Assembly (NCBI GenBank): GCA_951799445.1
Contig: OX637293.1
Span: forward strand, 25,048,001-25,112,000
Length of the DNA stretch: 64,000 nt
Source: Pseudisothecium myosuroides
Lineage: Eukaryota; Streptophyta; Bryopsida; Hypnales; Lembophyllaceae
Direction: 5' to 3'
Below, piece after piece: positions 13,441 to 26,844 of the stretch. Position 1 is the first letter of the stretch, and every line of letters starts with the position of its first letter. Below the pieces are notes generated by a model. It saw nothing but the letters and a program-made list of their open reading frames with translations, had not been told where the DNA came from and searched no databases. Both the position numbers and the translations under genes were made by a program.

Positions 13441-14512
13441 GAGATAGGTGCCAAATATTTTATTTCTTTGAATTTTATGCCAAATTTTATGCAACTAAAT
13501 TTTATGGAATAAGGAAATCTTCAAAATCAAGGGGAATCAAAATTGATTCATAATGAGTCTAACCTAACCCAGGCCCATGCCAAGTCCAATATGCCCAACT
13601 TACTAGCTAAAACCTAAAACTTCACCATTTACATTTTGAAGAGATTGTTGAAATGTTTTTGACATAAATCAAGCCATAAATCGTTGAAAAAAGGGCTTTG
13701 TATGAAAGTTATCTTAAAACTAGTTCCTCTTGGATTTTTTTAGAAAAAGAAAGCAAAAGAAATTCAAGCAAAAAAGTGAAAATAACTTGAGAAAAGCTGG
13801 AATTTAGATACAACGGAATGAAGTGGTTTAAACTAAATCTTATAATAAGGTGCAACAAGATTTCATTTGTCATTTTTAAGGGGCCTTTGCCATCAAAATG
13901 GCCCATTTTGAGTGTTTTTTGGTGAAACCTAGTCAAAGAACTTTAGGGGTTTAGGTAGGGACACCCAACTTACTGTGCTAGGTGCCTAAAAATGCCACTG
14001 CATCAAATGATCATTGCCTAAATGAATATGTGCTTGAAGAAACAAATATAGAACATCTCCCAAAGAAACTTTGATCCTTTGGTGCCAATGAGTAAATACA
14101 ACAATTTCACCAATCTAATAATAGAAATAGAAACTGTTCGCAGTGGCAATTTTAGGTGTCCTTACCTTGGGAGCCTTGCAAGTTGCTGAGGCATTACAAG
14201 CTCAGTCTCTAAAACATCACCAATGATGCATCCCTAAACCTGTAACCTGTGGTAAAACGTGATACGAAAAGCTACTGTAATTTTCCTTTTCTAGGCGAAA
14301 TAGATTTGAAAATAATGAAGAAGACCGCAAGAGAAAGCTCAACAAATGCATTCGATCTACACCAGTAGACAAACAGTTCCTGAACCATCTCCAGAACGCC
14401 ACCTTCATCTACTTGAAGCCGCTTTGGGTAACTTGCTCTACGACTACCAAAATCTTCACAAATACATGTTGATTTATTTTCAAACTCCTGTTAGAGGGGG
14501 GAGAAAAATATG

Positions 14513-17500
14513 TCATTGCTTGGATCTCTTCCCACCTTGTCGCTTAAAATCTCCCCCTTTCTTTCTTTTCTCCTTTCCTGGTTTACCACCCTTGGAATGA
14601 TCCTTATTGTCGGAAAGTTTGGCACCGGAAGACTTCACGCTGACGTATCCGCTTTTGGGCAGCTTTCCGCTACCCAAGGCTTCATCAAAATCCGCATCCG
14701 CCCCAGTGATGGCAAATTGCTGCAACCTCTCCGGATCCAACAAATTCTCTTCCATTTTGCTACGAATATCCGCCTGAAGCAAATGCAGACATTTACAATT
14801 AGGGAAACCACAAGGATATACAAACCAATATACATACAGTTGGACAAATGCCCCTGCCAAAGAAGCGTAATATGAATCTTAAATTGAAATACCAAAACAA
14901 TCAGAATCCGAGTGGACGACGCAGAAGGCCTGACATGACTTACCTCCACTTTCTTAGCGCCACTAATCAAGTCCTCGTCTACGGTAGTCGCATGAGGAGC
15001 CATGGTCACCTGCACATCACACACGCGCCAGACTTAGCTAAATCTATGAAGGCCATGCGACATGGGTGCAGTGACCAACCTACTACAGTAAAATCGTCCT
15101 GTTCAAGAGTCTCATCAATGCAATTCGCGAATCCATCCTTGAAGGGATCGGATGAAGAACAAATGCAGTGAAATTTCCACGAGCTGTCGACTGGGTAATT
15201 ACGGAACAAGTCTACCGCAATGGCCACCTAGGGAGTAGACTGTACCTCTCTTAGTCTTGGCATAGCTGCTTCTATGTCTTTCGATGCTGCTTTGTGGAGC
15301 TGGCCGTGAAGGCGCCTAATTGTCTTGTTGAACAAAGCTAAAATCTGACTTCCTGGTAGTTTCAACTCAGCCTGCAAAAATAATAAAAGAACTCATTGTA
15401 TTACTGATAAGGATTAAAACACACCAACACAAACAGCGACCTAACTTGAACTCAATACGTTCAGGCCTCTTTAACAAACTTCGATAACTCGAAACTCAAT
15501 ACGTTCAGACCTCTTTAATATGACCCTCTCCTAAATAACATTCTGGATTATCCTGCCCACTTGTCACACTATCATTGCTTGCAGCACAATTGTCTCACAT
15601 TCAAACTATTTTGACTTGTAATATGACTCTCCCAAGCAGTCAAGTTAAGGGGGGTAGAGTGTAACTGACAGACACATGAATAACAGAAAGGAAATCATTA
15701 CGAAAAAGCAAAACTTAATAAAAAGAAAAAGAAATAATAAAATCAATCGGGAAACTACAGCTTCACTCTAGAATAAGCTCAAACAATGTAAAACCACTTA
15801 CCTCAACATGCTCCAGCTGGTGATGTTGCAATCCTAAACACAGTAATATTGCCGCCTGACCATATGAAATTGAAGTAGGCAACCTCTCCAGAAAATATAG
15901 TCGCGACACAGTGGGTACAAGATCCAAAATCTGCACAAACCATTCCATGAAACAAGAGTTACGGACAACTACAATTCACAACTAATAGCGCATCCTGGCA
16001 CACCAGGAGATACTGCGGACTTGGTAGAAAGTCACACCAGTAAGCCTTTAATTTGATATTTGCTAAACATCTCAGCTGTCCAACATTAATTTTCTTATGT
16101 GTGCGTCAGAGACAGGCAGTCCAGCAACCACAACGGCTGAATGACAGTGATCTATATTCTGACTCATGATTCTTTTGCACAACTATTTGAACTCAAAGGT
16201 AATGAAGTACCAGTAAGCCTTCGAAATGTGCCAGAGGAAAGTGATTAGTAGAAATTTCAGTTCAGGAGTGTCAAAGATGGGCATTCCAGCTACTGCCAGG
16301 GATGAACATGTCACAACTAGCAGGAACGTGTTAGTAATCGGGCAATATTATCAAACACTGATCTATCTTAGAAGCAATGGCAACTTAAGCAAAATTCAAG
16401 AGAATTCCTAAAGACTATGGCCGAGACTGGATGACAATAATATAAAACCTAGTTACTTAGAATATTTACACATATTTTTTAAGGTGACTGGCAATTTATA
16501 ACAAGAAGCATTCACCCAGTCTCTGCCACGGTCAATTACGAAGCTGACCAATTTCTTTGCAGATACTGCACAATATGTGATGATTACGAGAATCTATACA
16601 GTATGAGAGGTGTCTGGAAAGAGAGTGCACATAGACTTCAAATTCCGTCGAGAAACGGCACTCTAACCATAAAATCGGGCTTGATTACCCAGATTATCAC
16701 ACGAAAAATCTATAATCAATGGAAACATACAGTAACAAGAACGGTGTGACCGTGAGGCTCTGTCCTAGATAGTTTATTGATAGTGGATAGCGGGGAAATT
16801 AAACAAAGGAAACTTGAATCAATGATACGCATGCAAAATAAAAAATAAAAAATAAAAAATAAAAAATAAACGGACCCCCATCCGACCAGTCGGACAGGGA
16901 GTAAGATCCCCTCTCCGACCAAACCCTAACTGCGTAGTGCAGTGTGAATGCGGTTGTAGATAGGACTTGGAAACTCGGATTCAGAAATCATAGTCAATGC
17001 GAGAGTTGATGCCGTCGTCTCTGTCCAAAGAAAAGACCCAACAAACTATTGACAGGTGCGTGAGCTTAGAAATGAGTGTTCATATCTTACCAGATGATAA
17101 TCCACTAAGTTGCTTGCGTACGACTCCAATCTCTTCAGATCGTATGGAGTCAAAAGAGGGGTCATGCCTCCAATTAAATTCTCCGTCAATGCTCCCACCA
17201 TCGACTCTTGCTCCGAGAAGGTGATTTTTGGATCTAAAATACTGCAATACAAAAATCGTCAGTGATAATCCTTGCCCAAAGCAACTTTATGTTGAACTTA
17301 CAGCTAAGCACCATAATTCAAACTTGGATGTACGAGGTACATAATAGCTGGTCTTCAACACCGTAATAGTAAAAATTGATCCTGAAGTAAAAAAATCTCT
17401 CACAAATCCCTTACCTCAGTGCCAGAGCCGGAGCAAACATTCGGAATTGAAAGCCCAGGAGTGACATAAACCTTCTCCTAAAATCTGCATAAAATCAAAT

Positions 17501-20500
17501 GTAAAAAATTTCATTACTACGGACCGTACCGGAAAACGTGAAGAGTGTAAATAAACAACCATGTCGAAAGACCCTTGTCCTCAAAATCCCAGAGATGCTT
17601 GGTCAGAAGGATCTTAAAAATAAGAGCGAAACAGTAAGTGCTACAAGACAAGTAACACTAGTTAAATTCTAGTCTACATTACTTCGAAGATCATGTAAGG
17701 AGCATACCCTGATTGAAAGGATCGAGCCAGCCACCGGACACCCCAGCTACCCCTTCGACATCATCACTTTGCAGAGGCCTTAGAACAATGCACGTATGCT
17801 CCCCAGTAATTTCATTCTGAAAAATGACCACAGGGAATCAATAAGAAAAATTTATGTCTTCAAGAGGTTTATACAGAAAAATTATGCGTAAGAGACCAAA
17901 ATGTAGTGCAGTACGAGGATTGACCTTATCTCAGTAAGAAACCGGATCCAAATCAGGATTTCACAAAATAAACACATTCATTGAAAAGAGAAAGTAGAAG
18001 ACCATTAAAAATGAGATCGAGATTCCTATCCAGATGTATAGATAAATCGATAGGCGTAAGACGAAACGAAACGAAAGTGACCAAACCAATGATGACACTT
18101 CCAAAGTTACGCTCCTGTTACCCAGATGAGACGGAATCTAAATGGACACGATATTTGAAGTAATCCTGTTCAGCTATACGGAAAATGTCACTAAAAAAAA
18201 ATTGGGCAACCTGAACTTACAGGAGTTTGCCGCACATAAACTGGAACGAACTTGCGTTTTTGCCAGAAATTAAACAGTGACTGGGTGACACCAAAAGAAA
18301 CTCCTAGGTAATGCAGTTTCTCAGGCTTCCTTTCGTTCACAGGTGTCAGGATTGACGGAAGATCTTCTCGAGGTTTTACAGTCTCTTCCATAAGGGAGAC
18401 CTTCACAGCAAAAAGAAGACATACAAAAATAAGATTCCTCTCTCCATCATCCAATATTCATACTAGTGCGTCAAGGTCAATGAAGAGAGCAAAATTTCCA
18501 CTATAACTTCAGATAGAAATACCCATGCACACCTCAGTTGCAGCCTCAGTAAGTAATTTTTCTGATCCATTTGGTTCGGGAGAATCGTCCTCAAGCTCTG
18601 TCAAATCTGCCAACTGTCCTTCATAGTATCTGCAAAAATCAAATAAAGTCAGAAACTGCTAAAAAATGGTGCTTGAAGCACATACAAATTCACATAGCAG
18701 GATACAAATTCACAGAAATGGAAATAGAAAACAGTTTCAGACAGACCTGGCAAGAAGATCGACAGCATGAGATCCGTAACCAGCCTGCAACGAACAAAGA
18801 AGAAGAAGGCTCAGCAGCTAAGTAAAAAAGCTGACGCACTATTCATTAACTTCTACTACTAAGAAAAATCGCTCGAGATGAACATCATACCCTTAATTAT
18901 ATCAGTCTAACCAGAAAACGTCAAGTCGATCGTTAAATTTACCCTGATTAAATTGGGATGTACAGCAATTCGAACGATACGTGCACCAGATAGGCTAGGG
19001 AACTCAGCATCTTGAAATTGCTGTGAGACGGTCCAAGGTATCATATCTCCATTGGGTAGATTCCCTTCACTTAAACTCCTCAGGGCTGATTGTTTAGAAA
19101 TTTCACCCTCCAAGCATACCTGCACGAGATGCACAGCAATCACAAAATTATACACCTCCTGCCGAACGCAGACATAGAATAAGGGTAAGAAATCATAGTC
19201 GCTATTATCCACATGCAGAGCAATTCCTCAGCCCAAAAATAGCTATTTAGACGATTGCAACAAAAGGAGGAATTAAATAAATTGCATAAGTACAGTATCC
19301 ACAAGTGAACTAATAAGTACCTGAAGAACACAGAGAATATCGGGCATTCTGTTTTGTGTGTCGTCAACAGGCCCTGTCCATCACGATTAAGTGAACGAAT
19401 CAGGAAAGTGCTCTCAAGAGCTTATCGAGCAATCTCTAATTACACAGAAGACTTGGGCTTCATAAACAAAAATAGATTAGGCAGAATAAGTCACACTAAT
19501 ATCAAATTAAGGAAAAAAGTGTTTGCATTAAACCGAGTCGACTCACCCAGTAACACGAAAAGATGGTGCGCCGGTGCATCAGACATGAGTTGCAGGTCAT
19601 TGGGAGTGTTCTTGTAATGTGAGGCAACATATAGCGCCATCATTCTCTGTTCTCCAAACACAAACAAGCAAATCTATTAAACACAATGCACAATCATAAA
19701 ACACAGATTACCTAATTGAAGTCCATGAAGCAGATCGGAACTAATCTTCCATCGCTGAGGTCAATTAAGATTAGAAGAAATCATAGGATTACCTGCAGAA
19801 ACATTTCACTTTCCTTGTGATAGGAAAACAGGGCATCACGATTCACATAGTATAACTGACATTCTTGAGGATGCGGCAACCTGTAACCAACAAAAAAATC
19901 AGTAAGAATAATTGCGAAACCAAAACGACACAAACCTAGGCATCTTCTAAAACTACCCGTTGGTATCATTCTCAACAAAACTACGATGCGGAATGCTGAG
20001 AAATGATCAAAATTCATAAAGTATGAGCAATCAGAACATTAAACACACCTGCCATCAATGCTGGGAATGTGATTGGCAGCATCCAAGCACAACAACTCGT
20101 TCAACCAAGCTTCTATTGGATCACCAGCTTTGTATCGAATCGGTTCAGCTAGTTCCAACTCCCTAAATGTCCTCCCTGTAAACAGTCAAAGAAAAAACCT
20201 TCCGTTTGAAATGAGTGCGAACACCTACCTAATGACATATATAACGAACAAAAAGTATGCAAAACCTAATAAAAATTGAATTCTGGCACTTACTGATCAC
20301 AGCCAGACATGAATAAATCAAAAACCGCTGTATATGAGCATAACATTTATGCAATATCAAATACACATGAGAAAAACTCCAATGTTTCATCAACATCTAG
20401 ACGGCAGCAGACTCCGGAAGCAGGAAGCCAGGATAGAACCACAACGTCAGTAAAGTAGTATCATAAAAGCAGGTGCTTCCAGGTATTACCAGACACCGGC

Positions 20501-23500
20501 CCACCGTCGCTACTGCTGTTGGCCGGTAATTTATTGCCCTGCTCCCTCAGCTGTTGAATAAGTTTCAATGACAAAGATCTTCCAGTGCCTTCATAACTAT
20601 GGGGGAACATTGGATGAAAGTTAGTTAGAATCTGCACTACTTAAAACCTAGTAAATCATATATAACATTATAAAAGCCAAGGAACCCAGTCACACTTTCT
20701 CCACGACTTCAGGAGCAAAAAAGAACAATTGATACTGAACTGAAGAACCTACAATTACCCTCTAGTTTACCTCTATACTCGTACTAACATGGTCACCAAA
20801 ACAGCTTATAACGATGTCCAGGAATCTTTCAGAGTATCTACATGACGTACCCGTTGACAGTCGAACAGAGAAAGACTAGGTAGGGACCAAGAAGGGCCTT
20901 CACAATGGGCAAAGGAATTGCTGCAGCTTCATCAATTACAAGCAACTCTGCTTGTGCAAGCTTTTCATGATCTTTTGGTTGGATATACTGTAAGGCGTCA
21001 TCACAACAGCGTTAGTACTAATATAATGAGTACTAATATAATGAAGGTATTTACCAACGGTGGTATTCACTGCTCAAATATATGTAGTGCTGCATGATTA
21101 CCTGTATAGTCTGCCGGTGTTGTCTAAATATATTGACACGAACTATTGCTTTATTGAATGCTGGATTGGTACTTTCTACAAGATCATAGTCAATGTGCTC
21201 CTGTAAACAAACAAGGGAAATCAACGTCATTAGAAAGAAAATATCCCAAAATAGATCAGAATAACCCTCAGATCAAAATCTTTAGATTTGAACGCTGGGA
21301 GAGAATAAGTGAACAGCAAAGTAAACAGATCAGGTTAACTTCATGGGAAAGTATATCAAAAGAAGTTGCTATAAAGTGAACTAAAATATTACAAAGATAC
21401 CTTATATTCCATCGCATCAAAGCCCTTGAAGACGAACTCGAACAAAGTTTTCAAGTTTTCTGGACTTGGAGCTGTTACAAAGATATTGGAATACCTGCAT
21501 AAGGACTGAATGTTAAGAATGTATTATTTCCAAAACTGACGGAACAGTTCACCATTAAATTTGCTACAAATCTTTTCACGAGCCAGAAATTAGAGGAGTT
21601 TTTGAACACATTTAAGCCAAGACTCAGCCCAACAGTGATGTCTAATGACGATCGTACCCAAAAGCAACTGCTCCCGCTATTGCCACTCCTAAGGCAGCCG
21701 ACTTTCCTCTACCTCGAGCTGCAGTTAGCGCCACGGTGCTGCGTAAAGTCTTCTCAGAAATAGCATCTAGGAAAGTGATGACTGCCTTTGCCTGAACCAG
21801 AAGAGAACTCAATGCGTTAGAATCAGAAGTCCGCCATAACATGAAGGACCTGACAAACAGAATATTCATCTTCCTTTCTTTGAGGTTGCACATTTAACCC
21901 CACAGGCTATCAGACCAAGAGGGGTCAAACTGATATCCTCTTCTGAAAATGTGATAGTACGCTCATACCTGAAACCAAATTGCTTCAGAATAAAAGGCTC
22001 ATCACCGTCAATGAGAATCAGGCTAAGCAGACAATAATGAAAGCAAGAGGAAATTACCTGATCAAGAGTACGGCACTTCTGGACCAAAAGACCAGCTGGT
22101 TGCGTGTCTCGAAGTGATTCCTTCAGATCTTTCAAGTCTTTGTCTGCCTCTGACATAAGTTCCTCGCCCTGGAATTATGGAAGGAATCCAGTAAACTTCA
22201 GCAAGACCTCAAGTGAATTGCATAATTTCTTGATAAACGGATATTAAACATCATGCTTGACCTCAAGTTCTTGAAAAACGATCACCTGACCAGGACAATG
22301 ACATCAGGACGTAACATCATACGGTAGTAGACGAAGTGACGATATGTACCTCCGAATTGGGAAGAGGTGTAATATATTTGGTATGCGAAGATAGGGGTAA
22401 TGGATTGAGCTCATCATCCATTACCAAACAGGATTTACATGCCGCAAGGGAAAGTATGAACCTCTCATTGAACCGGCCAGTCACATCTCCATGTGACTCT
22501 GTTCGAAACCTGGCATGAACGTCCTGTCCAAATCGAACAAAAAACCAAATTAGATGGGTCACCATGGACGCCAACAATGACTACTGTAAACATCCAAACC
22601 AAACAGGTCAGGATTATGACCTAATACTCAGGAAATACGAACGCATCAATATTAAGACAATTAATTGTGAGATGTAACCGTCTCTTCAGTTTACTGTTGC
22701 ACTGACTCTAATACAGAGGATGAATGGCGAAATTACCATCGTCATTGTGTACAGTTTGCTCAGAGAAGTTAACGAGCTCAGAAGAAGAACAATTATACCA
22801 CCTCCCTCCACTGTCTCGATAGTCCGGGCCAGAAGGTTCGGTTGAAGTGCCTCAAAGTCCTGCGTTAAGACGAAAAGACTACTTCTCAGCCAGAGTCATA
22901 CTTTCTGACCTACTTCTAAACGGATAGTGAATAGATCAATCTCGAGGTAATCCGTAAATTAATGGGAATCTAAAAAACACCCGACAGAAAATAGTTTGAT
23001 GCTCAAAGAAGGCCCATTGCAGCCGAATACAAAACAAGGATTGTGTGGAAAACACGGACCTGTAAAACACACATGCCGAATGTGTTTCCAAGGATTTTGT
23101 GAGTGTCTGCATAATAACAGTAGCGAACATTTGTGCTAGCCATGAAGAGAGAAAACGGATCATCTTTTTCAGGATCTAGCAACCCTCTCTGCATCATCTT
23201 CTTAATTTGATGCATACGTTTCTTCTTATGACTGCAAACGAATGACATAGCTTAGATAGTATGCACAAGTACTCTGTTACAATTACGCCACTGAATTAAT
23301 ATGCAGTCACCGAATTAAAAAGCAAAAGCAAAATCAATCCCACAAAAATCAAGCTTCCAAAATTCATTCTATGCATTTCGCACTACTATTCAAAAGCATT
23401 CACGAATTAAAGGCGCGTCAATGTACACATGACGTTAGCACTTAAAGAATCCACTTCAATAACAGGCATAGAAATAAAATTCTTCAAACACTCAAAAATA

Positions 23501-24018
23501 TACTTGAAATCGTCAGCGGTGATCACGCGAAGACGATTCTCCAGTCTCGAAGTCATTTAGTTAATTATAGAGCTAAAAACACAAGATACCTGCTCAGAAA
23601 GAGGTCCTTCTTGTAGCACCACAAAACCGATGGCCGGGCTTTCACTACAGCCTTAGAAAGCATGAAGTGCAGATTCACCACCTAGAAAAATCAGCCAGCA
23701 CAATCAATTCATATTCTATCAAATTAACCAATTCGTTGGCAAATAATCACAGCTCCGATCTTGCTAAATAAAATCGCTTCACTTGATCAAGTATAATCGT
23801 TCCTACGGGAAGAAAATAATATCAAAACTAATGTCGAAACAATTGTCCAAACTGCAATTGCAAATGTCATCCTCTTGCAAGATTTCTACGGTCATTGCGA
23901 CCAAGGGCAATACCTGGTCACGGCCTTTGTCACCGACGATGACGTACATCGTCCGCTGCTTGCTTTTCACTCCATTTTCGATCATCATCCGAATTCGAGG
24001 ATCCACCTTCTTCCTCAT
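14513..24018 (-). CDS. NAT10: RNA cytidine acetyltransferase, NAT10/Kre33 family (26 exons)
   Basis: Predicted to make N4-acetylcytidine in 18S rRNA and some tRNAs using acetyl-CoA and ATP, acting in the nucleolus. My model has 26 exons (first 23914-24018, last 14513-14773), 3120 nt, 1039 residues plus TGA, close to the 1025-1030 usual for the family; all phases agree. The start MRKKVDPRIRMMIENGVK matches the family start; an in-frame ATG at 24159 lies in the leader. Order: N-terminal domain (MQRGLLDPEKDDPFSLF near 85-105); helicase module with Walker A GRGKSAA (286-292) and Walker B LLVIDEAAAIPLP (D387, E388); GNAT domain with RIVRIAVHPNLIRAGYGS (about 619-636); a tail domain; a Lys/Arg-rich C-terminus, likely for RNA binding and nucleolar targeting. 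No break or missing catalytic motif is seen. Two open stretches inside introns (15080-15227 and 17557-17612) break frame or hit a stop and are not exons. Confidence 0.95.
16833..16869. repeat. (AAAAAT)n microsatellite in a NAT10 intron
   Basis: About five AAAAAT units in tandem inside the largest NAT10 intron (15931-17090). No function is indicated. Confidence 0.7.
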
Positions 24019-24159
24019 GGTGCCTAACTTCCGCCCACACCTCAAAGCTACAAGGAATCTCCTGTTGCTGACGACGGTAATAATCTCGGTAACAGCACAA
24101 AGTTGTACCGAAGATTTCACCGAGACGGAAGCTCGGAAGCTCGGGACCAGGCTGCACAC

Positions 24160-24200
24160 TAAACCCTAAACCCTAATGAGGAGAAGGCGTTAAACCCTAG
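24160..24200 (-). promoter_or_regulatory. Telo-box cluster at the head of the NAT10-like gene
   Basis: The plus strand shows AAACCCTAAACCCTAAT at 24161-24177 and AAACCCTAG at 24192-24200, about 140-180 bp upstream of the start codon. Telo-boxes (AAACCCTA) are known in promoters and leaders of plant ribosomal-protein and ribosome-biogenesis genes, bound by telomere-repeat-binding factors. Their presence suits an rRNA-modifying enzyme. Whether they lie in the promoter or the leader cannot be told without a transcript start. Confidence 0.6.
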
Positions 24201-26473
24201 GTACCCTATTACCGTGAATTTGGACCGAAGGACGGTGTTAGGCTCGCCTCACTGATCCAATTCGCAAACCTCCTGAGCAGTGTTTGTTTTTCATTTTTTT
24301 TCATTTTGGAGTTGTTTCTTCAATACTCATGTGATACTAGGGTGATATTTGGTGATATCTATATCAAAATTAAATTAGGTGATACCTAGGTGAAATTTGG
24401 CTATTGATCTCTAAATATAGCAATAATTTGGCTATTTAGACCCAAAAAAATGAAAATTTTCTATACAAAGAGTAGCCAACATCTTGTGGTTGTAGCCAAT
24501 TGGCGAGAAATCGTGCAAAAAAAACCCAGTGCTCCTAAATAGTGACTAAAATCCAAATAATTTTGGATTCTCAATTATAATTCAAAACAGTTGAAATGAT
24601 CTTCAAATTTTGCAGTTGGCTAAGGATCCTTGAGTGCTCCAGATTTCAACAAACTTGATGATGTGCTTTAAAGAGTAATTTGGTTTGAATGATGCAACAA
24701 TGAAATTCAAATAAAATTGTACACCAAATTCATACATTTGGATCTGTCATTGTTTTTAATTATATAGAGTAATTATTAATTAAATTGAATACATTTGTTA
24801 TAAACCCCTTATATACTAGTTTCTAAATTGATTATTAATGACATACATATGAAAATTGATGCAACAAGTCTATAATATATTAAAGCCTAAAAATCAAGAT
24901 TTTATTTATTTTTGTACTATTGAACTATTGAAGTTAATACATTTGAAAGGTAATTTCTTGAATCAAGAAAAATCTTATTTTTAATTTGAACTTTTTTCCA
25001 AATTCTAAATTTTAGAATATTTATGTAAGAGATTTTTTGAAATACATGCAATTCAAAAGATGGAATAATGACACAAACATTTAAGAAAAAAATGGAAGGT
25101 TAAAATTCTCAATTTTTTGTCAATAAGAGTCAAATTAAGATTTTTTTCAAAACCAAATCTAGCTCTACTTACTAAAGAAGCGAATTCCATCATTGATCGA
25201 CTTTAAAAAGGTTCATTTACAATTAGAATTATCCTAAAATTTACAAAATGTCTTCTTTTTTTTGGCCCCTAGTTTTCTTCTTCTCCTAAATTGCATAGAA
25301 TTCTTATTCAACTTGCATTTTATGTGGAAAGACAATAGGACATGATCACATGCAATGTAATCACATTGAGTTCTCTTCTTCCTAACTAGAAGATTATTAA
25401 GTGCCACCTTTGCAAAATTAAGAGATCCTCCCAAAATCATTTGAAGAGCACCATTTGAAGAACAATTTTTTTTTTGAATTTGTCTTCTTTCATACTGTGA
25501 TATTTAGATTCTTTGTATAGAATATTGCAAGAAAATATTGTCCTATTTCTTGTTCCTAACCTCAAAGACTTGTAGTTTCATATCCATGCCTTTTGCACTT
25601 TTTGGGTAATGGACTTGCATTTCCAAAATGAAGTGCATTGCTATTGTATCAAGATTTACACGGGGATTTACAAGACATGCTTTTGGACATACATGTTTGG
25701 TAATGAGTAATCCTACCTAATGAACTTTTTTTGTATCTTGCGCGATTATGGTCAAGCATCAAGTTCACTCCCTGACCTTACTGCTCTAATGAAGCAAAAA
25801 GTTGCGAGATATACACATTATAAATCACTAAAGAAAAGAAAAGAACTTCCCAGGAGGTATTTGCTTTCGACATTTGTCTTAATAAGGACTACAAATATAC
25901 TACGGTCACTTACAAACCATGCACACACAAATATTGAAATAAACACAAGGAATAGTTACCCAATCAATGAAGTTACACATTGACACATTTTCAATCATTT
26001 TTCTCAATAACTTCCTTTTTGACAATTCTCCATGCCTTCTTCATTCTTCTTCATATCTTAGGTGTTAATATTTAGGCATAATGTTGAAATGGGTGTTTAT
26101 ATCTTAATAAGGGATGTATATCCAAAATCAACATTGTCCAAAATGCAACAACATTTGAACCAAAAAGATGGCAAAAACCTAGATATTGATTACATACAAT
26201 ATGTATGCAATCAAAACATGAGAGTCTATGGGAGCCTAGTGTTGGTTTAGGGCATCTAGAGACAATACTTTGAAAATTCATAACTTTCTCATACAGTGTC
26301 CAAATGACTCATGCTAAAATACATTGAAATCTTTTTTTTCAATTACCAATAAAATTCAATAAAAATAAATTATTTTTAATAATAGAAACTACATTATAAT
26401 TAGTGATGATTATAGGTGCACATACTTTATAAACAACAAGTCATAAAAAGGATTGGTCCAAATGACATTGCTA
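24201..26473. other. AT-rich intergenic DNA, no gene seen
   Basis: After a short leader-like stretch to about 24280 the DNA is AT-rich with scattered short frames that do not look coding. No element ends are recognised. Confidence 0.45.
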
Positions 26474-26844
26474 TAAGGTAGGGAACTCAAAAGTGCCACC
26501 TTTTTTTTTTTATTAATGCGTGATTATTATGATTAAATTTTTACATTTTCTTGTTGGCAAATGAAAAGAAGTCCCAACGCACAAAAGAATGCAGCATTTG
26601 AATATCATATGTAGAAGTGATGAAGGATCAAAAAAAAAATTTGGTAGATGTTCTCAAGTTGTTTCTTCAAAGTAGGTACATACATGAGTTCATACTGATT
26701 TTGGAGATGTACATAGATGATGATGGCGGTTTTAGATAGGGTGTAATTTTGGGTATACCGGCCTTGTGCATTCATCAAAATTTGACAACAAAACAAAGAT
26801 ATACACAAAGAGTAGAAAAGCTTTATCATTTCTAAAACATATTG
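26474..26844. mobile_element. TA-flanked MITE-related sequence, family A variant 3 (end not resolved)
   Basis: Begins TAAGGTAGGGAACTC. The following 150 bp (a TTCTTGTTGGCAAATGAAAAG string, then CAACGCACAAAAGAA) resembles 48681-48850, which starts CTAAGGTGGGTACCTCC. A right terminus was not found before the next element starts at 26845, so the boundary is a guess. Confidence 0.35.

Larger units (their letters stand above)
10161..14512. other. AT-rich intergenic DNA downstream of the NAT10-like gene
   Basis: No gene seen on either strand apart from the gene's 3' flank at the right edge. Two repeat structures inside it are listed separately (11056-11140 and 13237-13440). The 3' UTR of the minus-strand gene presumably occupies the right end, but I cannot place the poly(A) site. 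Confidence 0.45.

Noticed and set aside
15080..15227. Minus-strand open stretch (AIAVDLFRNYPVDSSW) as an extra NAT10 exon
   Set aside because: It has plausible splice edges but is 148 nt, which would break the frame, while exons 15246-15371 and 14944-15009 join directly in phase and match the family.
17557..17612. Minus-strand stretch (ILLTKHLWDFED) as a NAT10 exon
   Set aside because: In the phase required by the preceding exon it reads into TGA; direct joining of 17708-17816 to 17415-17484 restores the family's DFRRRF text.
14513..24018. Loss of the GNAT Q/RxxGxG motif in NAT10
   Set aside because: The text LIRAGYGS aligns with the plant form of the motif, as I recall it, without a gap; the junction 18943/18784 is in phase, so the variation is normal.
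24019..24159. N-terminal extension of NAT10 from the in-frame ATG at 24159
   Set aside because: The family begins at the MRKKVD methionine and the extension has leader-like composition next to telo-boxes.
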